Shown in pieces: positions 1 through 5,374 of a DNA stretch of 5,374 bases (positions are counted from its first letter, which is position 1; each line of letters begins with the position of its first letter). Below the pieces are notes generated by a model. The model saw only the letters and a program-made list of their open reading frames with translations, did not search any database and was not told the DNA's origin. The position numbers and the translations under genes are program-made. Origin of the DNA: Pseudomonas sp. (GTDB lineage Bacteria > Pseudomonadota > Gammaproteobacteria > Pseudomonadales > Pseudomonadaceae); the NCBI GenBank assembly GCA_003488145.1, contig DNMQ01000207.1, positions 1-5,374 of the forward strand, given 5' to 3'.

Positions 1-251
1 GCGAAGATCAGGTTGGCCTGGTAGCCGGTGTTCCACATGCCGAAGAACATCGCCGGGAAGGTACACATCCAGACGGTGATCATCATGCGCTTGAGGTCGA
101 TGCCGTCGCGCACGTGAGCGGTGGTCTTGGTGACGCTACCGGGACGATAGAGGAAGGTGTCGGCCGCTTCGTAAAGCGCGTACCACTTCTCGTACTTGCC
201 GCCTTTTTCGAAATGATGCTCGATCTTGTCGAGGAATGCGCGAATGCCCAT
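1..251 (-). CDS. nqrB: Na+-translocating NADH:quinone reductase subunit B, N-terminal part (cut by left edge)
   Basis: This is the 5' end of nqrB: 83 complete codons read leftward from an ATG at 251-249, with the rest of the gene (family length about 400 residues) outside the window. NqrB is an integral inner-membrane subunit of the six-subunit Na+-NQR and carries flavin cofactors; those binding residues lie beyond the edge. What is visible fits the family. There is a charged cytoplasmic N-terminus ([20 protein letters not shown]), then a conserved stretch around residues 32-54 ([12 protein letters not shown]...[10 protein letters not shown]). The first membrane segment starts near residue 56 ([20 protein letters not shown]). 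The start lies 3 nt after the nqrA stop. A strong Shine-Dalgarno sequence, AAGGAGGG (plus positions 259-266), sits inside the end of nqrA, so the two genes should be cotranscribed and perhaps translationally coupled. Identity is very secure; only the extent is incomplete. Confidence 0.96.
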   Translation of the reverse strand, partial: MGIRAFLDKIEHHFEKGGKYEKWYALYEAADTFLYRPGSVTKTTAHVRDGIDLKRMMITVWMCTFPAMFFGMWNTGYQANLIF

Positions 252-254
252 GCC

Positions 255-1613
<1,359 letters not shown>

Positions 1614-1645
1614 TTAGAAAGCTTTTTTTGCAGGCCCAGCGGCAT

Positions 1646-1666
1646 GGCGCAAAGTAGGATTGCGCC
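1646..1666 (-). other. Second hairpin in the nqrA leader (GGCGCAA / TTGCGCC)
   Basis: Perfect 7-bp arms enclose a 7-nt loop, UCCUACU in the RNA. The hairpin lies 54-74 nt before the nqrA start and no U-run follows. The loop bases CCUA can pair with UAGG, the only Shine-Dalgarno-like bases in front of nqrA. Four base pairs are too few to claim a switch. Confidence 0.4.
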
Positions 1667-1688
1667 GCGCGCGCCAATACGTTATTGA

Positions 1689-1705
1689 CGCGACACCATG
1701 TCGCG
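1689..1705 (-). other. Hairpin in the nqrA leader (CGCGACA / TGTCGCG)
   Basis: Perfect 7-bp arms with a 3-nt loop form a GC-rich stem early in the predicted nqr leader RNA. It is not followed by a U-run, so it is not an intrinsic terminator. It overlaps one copy of the 10-bp direct repeat, so it may reflect a DNA site rather than an RNA element. Confidence 0.45.
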
Positions 1706-1747
1706 GACCCAGGTAAAAAATCCGCCCGATTATAGAGGTCGCGGACC
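1700..1747. repeat. 10-bp direct repeat flanking the nqr -10 box
   Basis: The plus-strand sequence GTCGCGGACC occurs at 1700-1709 and again at 1738-1747, a period of 38 bp. One copy is upstream of the -10 box and one lies in the early transcribed region. A perfect 10-bp repeat in a spacer this short is unlikely by chance (about 0.05 expected for equal base frequencies, somewhat more in GC-rich DNA). It could be a pair of operator half-sites. Confidence 0.5.
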
Positions 1748-1758
1748 TTGACTGACCA
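1729..1758 (-). promoter_or_regulatory. Predicted sigma-70 promoter of the nqr operon
   Basis: On the minus strand there is a perfect TATAAT -10 box (1734-1729). A -35-like TGGTCA (1758-1753; 4 of 6 consensus matches) lies 18 bp upstream. This predicts a start near 1722 and a leader of about 130 nt before nqrA. The spacer holds a 13-bp palindrome, which makes regulated initiation plausible. The -10 is strong evidence; the -35 assignment is less certain. Confidence 0.65.
1736..1748. repeat. 13-bp perfect palindrome (AGGTC-CGC-GACCT) in the nqr promoter spacer
   Basis: The arms AGGTC and GACCT (1736-1740 and 1744-1748) flank a 3-bp centre and lie between the predicted -35 and -10 boxes. This is where a repressor or a DNA-distorting activator would bind. 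Ten bases of it recur as a direct repeat 38 bp downstream. No known regulator consensus was recognised, so an operator role is inference from position and symmetry. Confidence 0.45.
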
Positions 1759-1874
1759 CCCAAGCATTGCGGATTTTTGACTCGAAACAAGAGAAGCAAA
1801 ATTAGCGGCGCACGAAATCGAGCCCACCGCTCGGCCGCTCAACCCCGGCAGCTCGCGCTATTACTACCGCCCAG

Positions 1875-1907
1875 AAAAGCGAAACGGGAGCCGAGGCTCC
1901 CGTTTCG
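1875..1907 (-). terminator. Rho-independent terminator of gap
   Basis: On the minus strand a perfect 13-bp stem, CGAAACGGGAGCC pairing with GGCTCCCGTTTCG, closes on a 2-nt TC gap, in practice a small tetraloop. It is followed by GCTTTTC, giving a short U-run. It lies about 20 nt after the gap stop codon, the expected place. It should separate gap from the nqr operon, although the U-run has only four residues, so some read-through is possible. Confidence 0.88.
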
Positions 1908-1926
1908 ATTTCACCGTCCGCAGCGT

Positions 1927-3378
1927 TTAGCGCGGGAAGGCTGGCGGGTTAACCCCTGCCATGTCTTCCATCACCCGCACGACCTGACAGCTGTAGCCGA
2001 ACTCGTTGTCATACCAGACGTAAAGCACGACACGGTTGTCGTTGCAAATGGTCGCTTCGGCATCCACCACGCCGGCATGGCGCGATCCGACGAAATCAGT
2101 GGATACAACTTCCTGCGAGTTGACGAAGTCGATCTGTTTCTGCAGATCCGAGTGCATGGCCATCTGGCGCAGGTACTCGTTGATCTCTTCGCGACTGGTG
2201 GCCTTCTCCAGGTTCAGGTTGAGAATTGCCATGGACACGTTCGGCGTCGGGACGCGGATCGCGTTGCCAGTCAGCTTGCCTTTGAGCACCGGCAGCGCCT
2301 TGGCCGCAGCGGTGGCGGCACCCGTTTCGGTGATCACCATGTTCAGCGCAGCGCTGCGACCACGACGACTGCCCTTGTGGAAGTTGTCGATCAGGTTCTG
2401 GTCGTTGGTGTACGAATGCACCGTTTCCACGTGACCGTTGACGATACCGTACTGATCGTTCACCGCCTTGAGCACCGGCACGATGGCGTTGGTGGTGCAG
2501 GATGCAGCGGAGATGATCTTGTCATCGGCGGTGATGTCGCCATGGTTGATGCCATGCACGATGTTCTTCAGCTCACCCTTGCCCGGCGCGGTCAATACGA
2601 CGCGAGCAACACCCGGGCACTTGAGGTGCTGACCCAGGCCTTCGGCGTCACGCCACTTGCCAGTGTTGTCGACAAGCAGTGCGTTTTCGATGCCGTACTG
2701 GGTGTAATCCACCGAGGACGGATCGTTGGAGTAGATCACCTGGATCAGGTTGCCGTTGGCGGTGATGGTGCTGTTCTCTTCGTCGATGGTGATGGTGCCA
2801 TCGAAAGGACCATGCACCGAGTCGCGACGCAGCAGGCTGGCACGCTTGACCAGATCGTTGTCCGCGCCCTTGCGCACGACGATGGCGCGCAGGCGCAGGC
2901 CGTCGCCACCACCGGTTTTCTCGATCAGGATACGCGCCAGCAGACGGCCGATACGGCCGAAACCGTAGAGAACCACGTCAGTGCCTTTGTGACCAGCTGC
3001 GGCGTGACGCTTGTCGGCCACCTCAGCCAGCTCTTCACGGACGAACTGCTCAAGATTGCGACCGTTGCCCACTTCCTTGTACTTGGCGACCAGCTTGCCC
3101 AGGTCCACCGAAGCGGCGCCCAGGTTCATTTCGCTCATCGTCTTGAGGATCTGGAAGGTGTCGTGCACCGACAGCTCGGTTTCGTCGGCGATGCGGTGAC
3201 GGGCGAAACGGTGTGCCTTGAGGATGGCGATAACCGAACGATTGATCAGGCCACGGCCGTAGATCGAAGTCACCACGTTGTTGTTGCGGTACAGCTGACC
3301 AATCAGCGGAATCATCGCTTCGGCGAGGGCTTCGCGGTCAATCCATTCACCAAGACACTGGTCGGGCTTCTGAGTCAC
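1927..3378 (-). CDS. gap: Glyceraldehyde-3-phosphate dehydrogenase, long form with N-terminal extension
   Basis: A 483-residue GAPDH, which interconverts glyceraldehyde-3-phosphate and 1,3-bisphosphoglycerate using NAD(P). Residues 1-130 are an extension absent from classical GAPDH (about 335 residues); it is conserved in Pseudomonas and Vibrio relatives as I recall, with no known role. The catalytic part starts near 134 with the Rossmann motif GFGRIGR (139-145). The active-site loop ASCTTN places the catalytic cysteine at 294, and the base is His321 (HSYTND). RVPTPNVS (375-382) and the C-terminal WYDNEFGYS (455-463) are also typical. The residues that fix NAD in classical enzymes differ: no Asp ends the second beta strand (AIVVRKG, 165-171), and the Leu-Pro pair is Asn332-Phe333, so NADP or dual use is possible. 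The start is GTG at 3378-3376, preceded by GGAAGGA 7 nt away; an ATG 19 nt upstream is out of frame. It is monocistronic with its own terminator and divergent from mfd. PAO1 annotation, as I recall, treats this as a second GAPDH (gapB-like). Confidence 0.95.
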   Translation of the reverse strand: MTQKPDQCLGEWIDREALAEAMIPLIGQLYRNNNVVTSIYGRGLINRSVIAILKAHRFARHRIADETELSVHDTFQILKTMSEMNLGAASVDLGKLVAKYKEVGNGRNLEQFVREELAEVADKRHAAAGHKGTDVVLYGFGRIGRLLARILIEKTGGGDGLRLRAIVVRKGADNDLVKRASLLRRDSVHGPFDGTITIDEENSTITANGNLIQVIYSNDPSSVDYTQYGIENALLVDNTGKWRDAEGLGQHLKCPGVARVVLTAPGKGELKNIVHGINHGDITADDKIISAASCTTNAIVPVLKAVNDQYGIVNGHVETVHSYTNDQNLIDNFHKGSRRGRSAALNMVITETGAATAAAKALPVLKGKLTGNAIRVPTPNVSMAILNLNLEKATSREEINEYLRQMAMHSDLQKQIDFVNSQEVVSTDFVGSRHAGVVDAEATICNDNRVVLYVWYDNEFGYSCQVVRVMEDMAGVNPPAFPR

Positions 3379-3385
3379 GGGCAGT

Positions 3386-3392
3386 TCCTTCC
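3386..3392 (-). promoter_or_regulatory. Ribosome binding site that fixes the GTG start of gap
   Basis: Minus-strand GGAAGGA lies 7 nt before the GTG at 3378. It supports this GTG over the nearby ATG at 3397, which is in another frame and has no such site before it. Confidence 0.75.
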
Positions 3393-3421
3393 AACATGTA
3401 GGGGCTGAGAAAAGGGGCTAC

Positions 3422-3450
3422 ATTATGACGACGCACCCTAGCGCCGGCAA
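3422..3450 (-). promoter_or_regulatory. Predicted sigma-70 promoter of gap
   Basis: Minus-strand TTGCCG (3450-3445; 4 of 6 matches) and CATAAT (3427-3422; 5 of 6) are separated by the ideal 17 bp. A start near 3415 would give a leader of about 37 nt with the ribosome site well placed. Confidence 0.6.
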
Positions 3451-3468
3451 TCTGCAGCGGACGAAACA

Positions 3469-3498
3469 CTGACAGCCGAGCGCCTCGATAGTTACAAT
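3469..3498 (+). promoter_or_regulatory. Predicted sigma-70 promoter of mfd
   Basis: CTGACA (3469-3474; 5 of 6 matches) and TACAAT (3493-3498; 5 of 6) are separated by 18 bp. A start near 3505 gives a leader of about 32 nt. It fires away from the gap promoter, and the two -35 boxes are 18 bp apart, so polymerases at the two promoters could interfere. Confidence 0.62.
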
Positions 3499-3520
3499 CC
3501 CGGCGGCCTATTTTTTGATC

Positions 3521-3524
3521 GGAG
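3521..3524 (+). promoter_or_regulatory. Weak, distant ribosome binding site of mfd
   Basis: GGAG lies 12 nt before the GTG at 3537, farther than the usual 5-9 nt. With a GTG start this suggests low translation, in keeping with a repair factor needed in few copies. A stop codon in the mfd frame at 3516-3518 excludes any start farther upstream. Confidence 0.5.
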
Positions 3525-3536
3525 CCACGCCCACTC

Positions 3537-5374
3537 GTGTCCGTCTTGCGCCTTCCCCCCCTGCCTGCCGCCAGCGGCAAGCAACATTGGGGCAATCTTC
3601 CAGGAGCTGCGCTAAGCCTGGCGATTGCCGAAGCAGCCAGCAACGCCAAACGCTTCACGCTCCTGCTCACTGCCGACAGCCAAAGCGCCGAGCGCCTGCA
3701 GGAAGAACTCGCCTTCTTCGCGCCACAGCTGGCGGTATTGCATTTTCCTGACTGGGAAACGCTGCCCTACGACATCTTCTCGCCGCACCAGGACATCGTC
3801 TCCCAGCGCATTGCCGCCCTCTACCAGCTACCGGAGCTGAGCCACGGCGTGCTGGTAGTGCCAATCACCACCGCCCTACACAGGCTGGCGCCAAAGCGCT
3901 TCCTGCTGGGTTCGAGCCTGGTGCTGGACGTCGGGCAGAAGCTGGATGTGGAGCAGATGCGCCTGCGACTGGAAGCAGCCGGCTATCGCTGCGTGGACAC
4001 CGTGTACGAGCACGGCGAGTTCGCCGTGCGCGGCGCGTTGATCGACCTGTTCCCCATGGGCAGCCCCCTGCCCTACCGCATCGACCTGTTCGATGACGAG
4101 ATCGAGACACTGCGCACCTTCGATCCGGAGAACCAGCGCTCGATCGACAAGGTCGAGTCGATCCGCCTGTTGCCAGCACGCGAGTTCCCCCTGAAGAAGG
4201 AGGCAGTCACCGGCTTCCGCGCGCGTTTCCGCGAGCGTTTCGACGTCGACTTCCGCCGCTGCCCGATCTACCAGGACCTCTCTACCGGCATCACCCCAGC
4301 GGGCATCGAGTATTACCTACCGCTGTTCTACGAAGAAACCGCGACGCTTTTCGACTACCTGCCTGAAGACAGCCAGGTGTTCTCCCTGCCCGGCATCGAG
4401 CAGGCCGCCGAGCAGTTCTGGAGCGACGTTCGCAATCGCTACGAAGAACGCCGCGTCGACCCCGAGCGACCGCTGCTGCCGCCGGCCGAACTGTTCATGC
4501 CGGTGGAGGACTGCTTCGCTCGGCTCAAGCTCTGGCCGCGTGTGGTCGCCAGCCAACAGGATGTCGAGCCTGGCATCGGCCGCGAACGCTTCACCGCGCA
4601 GGCCCTGCCGGAACTGGCAATCGAGGCCAAAGCGAGCGAACCGCTGGGCAAGCTGCGACGCTTCCTCGACGAATATGCCGGGCGTGTGCTGTTTACTGCC
4701 GAATCAGCCGGCCGCCGCGAAGTATTGCTGGAGCTGCTCGCCCGTCTAAAGCTGCGCCCGCAAGAAGTCGAAGGCTGGGAGGAATTCCTCGCCAGCCAGG
4801 AGCGTCTGGCGATCACCATCGCCCCGCTCGACGAAGGCCTGCAACTGGACGACGTCGCACTGGTCGCGGAAAGCCCGCTGTTCGGCCAGCGCGTCATGCA
4901 GCGCCGGCGACGCGAGAAGAGTCGCGACGGTGGCGAGAACGTCATCAAGAACCTCACCGAGCTGCGCGAAGGCTCGCCGGTGGTGCACATCGATCACGGT
5001 GTCGGTCGCTACCAGGGCCTGGTCACCCTGGAGATCGAAGGCCAGGCGCAGGAATTCCTGCTGCTGCAGTACGCCGAGGACGCCAAGCTCTACGTACCGG
5101 TCGCCAGCCTGCACCTGATCGCCCGCTATACAGGCAGCGACGACGCGCTCGCGCCACTGCACCGGCTCGGCTCGGAAACCTGGCAGAAAGCCAAGCGTAA
5201 GGCGGCCGAGCAGGTCCGCGATGTCGCGGCCGAGCTGCTGGATATTTACGCCCGCCGCGCCGCACGCGAGGGTTATGCCTTCAAGGACCCGCAGGTCGAC
5301 TACGAGACGTTCGCCGCAGGCTTTCCGTTCGAAGAAACGCCCGATCAGCAGGCCGCCATCGACGCGGTACGCGA
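3537..5374 (+). CDS. mfd: Transcription-repair coupling factor Mfd, N-terminal half (cut by right edge)
   Basis: 612 codons of a protein of about 1150 residues are present. Mfd is a cytoplasmic DNA translocase that pushes stalled RNA polymerase off DNA lesions and recruits UvrA. Residues 1 to about 340 are the UvrB-like module, with FPDWETLPYDIFSPHQDIVS at 70-89 and SHGVLVVPITTALHRLAP at 102-119. Within it Arg165, Arg181 and Phe185 match positions I recall as the UvrA contacts of E. coli Mfd. The RNA-polymerase-interaction domain lies at about 470-550 (VVHIDHGVGRYQGL at 482-495, DAKLYVPVASLHLIARY at 515-531). The translocase module begins near 585 with FPFEETPDQQAAID (596-609); the sequence stops before the expected Walker A motif, so the ATPase residues are not in view. 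The start is GTG at 3537, giving MSVLRLPPLP, the first possible start after an in-frame stop at 3516. It is divergent from gap with 158 bp between starts. No internal stop or frameshift is seen. Confidence 0.97.
   Translation, partial: MSVLRLPPLPAASGKQHWGNLPGAALSLAIAEAASNAKRFTLLLTADSQSAERLQEELAFFAPQLAVLHFPDWETLPYDIFSPHQDIVSQRIAALYQLPELSHGVLVVPITTALHRLAPKRFLLGSSLVLDVGQKLDVEQMRLRLEAAGYRCVDTVYEHGEFAVRGALIDLFPMGSPLPYRIDLFDDEIETLRTFDPENQRSIDKVESIRLLPAREFPLKKEAVTGFRARFRERFDVDFRRCPIYQDLSTGITPAGIEYYLPLFYEETATLFDYLPEDSQVFSLPGIEQAAEQFWSDVRNRYEERRVDPERPLLPPAELFMPVEDCFARLKLWPRVVASQQDVEPGIGRERFTAQALPELAIEAKASEPLGKLRRFLDEYAGRVLFTAESAGRREVLLELLARLKLRPQEVEGWEEFLASQERLAITIAPLDEGLQLDDVALVAESPLFGQRVMQRRRREKSRDGGENVIKNLTELREGSPVVHIDHGVGRYQGLVTLEIEGQAQEFLLLQYAEDAKLYVPVASLHLIARYTGSDDALAPLHRLGSETWQKAKRKAAEQVRDVAAELLDIYARRAAREGYAFKDPQVDYETFAAGFPFEETPDQQAAIDAVR

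Larger units (their letters stand above)
1716..1778. repeat. 10-bp inverted repeat bracketing the nqr promoter
   Basis: Plus-strand AAAAATCCGC at 1716-1725 is the exact reverse complement of GCGGATTTTT at 1769-1778. The arms are 43 bp apart and their centres 53 bp apart, about five helical turns. They enclose the predicted -35 and -10 boxes: the outer arm is upstream of -35 and the inner arm lies over the predicted start site. A paired-site or DNA-loop operator is one reading; it is not proven. Confidence 0.5.

Noticed and set aside
1622..1628. Run of seven T on the plus strand, considered as a terminator tail
   Set aside because: No stable hairpin directly precedes it on the plus strand and no plus-strand gene ends nearby; on the minus strand it is an A-run in the nqrA leader.
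1682..1699. Five-codon ORF (MVSRQ) in the nqrA leader
   Set aside because: No ribosome site, and its ATG lies in the loop of a GC-rich hairpin; ORFs this short are common by chance.
3347..3397. Short upstream ORF (16 codons) from ATG at 3397 overlapping the gap start out of frame
   Set aside because: No Shine-Dalgarno sequence precedes the ATG; the GGAAGGA inside it is placed for the gap GTG instead.
1777..3408. 543-codon open frame on the plus strand, longer than the gap gene it opposes
   Set aside because: It is fully antisense to a clear GAPDH, its translation has no recognisable family or plausible composition (many His, Val and Gln from reversed codons), and long antisense frames are usual in GC-rich Pseudomonas genes because stop codons are rare there.
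3347..3670. 107-codon minus-strand frame whose start resembles a signal peptide
   Set aside because: Its first half is antisense to the conserved N-terminus of Mfd and its end overlaps the start of gap. The hydrophobic Ala/Leu run is the reverse of Mfd codons for an Ala-rich helix.
4439..4990. 183-codon minus-strand frame within mfd, with other overlapping frames to 5265
   Set aside because: All lie inside continuous Mfd coding sequence with clear domain matches; their Ser/Arg-rich translations are typical antisense products.

Overview
The window looks like chromosomal DNA from a Pseudomonas-type gammaproteobacterium. It is GC-rich, and the order nqr operon, long-form glyceraldehyde-3-phosphate dehydrogenase, divergent mfd matches what I recall of the P. 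aeruginosa chromosome. The protein sequences also read as Pseudomonas orthologues. I cannot fix the species from sequence alone. Nothing suggests mobile DNA: I see no insertion sequence, tRNA, rRNA, CRISPR array or phage gene.

Layout, left to right. Positions 1-251 (minus) are the first 83 codons of nqrB, which continues past the left edge. Positions 255-1592 (minus) are a complete nqrA. Together they begin the operon for the sodium-pumping NADH:quinone reductase (Na+-NQR). Positions 1593-1926 are a 334-bp non-coding spacer. It holds the terminator of the upstream gap gene, a strong candidate nqr promoter (-10 is exactly TATAAT) set among direct and inverted repeats, and a leader of about 130 nt with two hairpins. 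Positions 1927-3378 (minus) are a complete gene for a 483-residue GAPDH with an N-terminal extension of about 130 residues. Positions 3379-3536 are a divergent promoter region. From 3537 to the right edge (plus) runs the 5' half of mfd, the transcription-repair coupling factor, cut just before its helicase Walker A motif.

Functionally the genes are three housekeeping units. Na+-NQR oxidises NADH, reduces quinone and pumps Na+. The GAPDH acts in central carbon metabolism, and its cofactor-pocket residues differ from NAD-specific enzymes. Mfd removes stalled RNA polymerase and recruits nucleotide excision repair. No gene links them beyond adjacency and the shared gap/mfd promoter region.

I found no evidence of an undescribed multi-gene system. 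The points most worth checking are the repeat architecture around the nqr promoter, the non-canonical cofactor residues and N-terminal domain of the GAPDH, and the structured nqr leader with a possible 14-codon upstream ORF.
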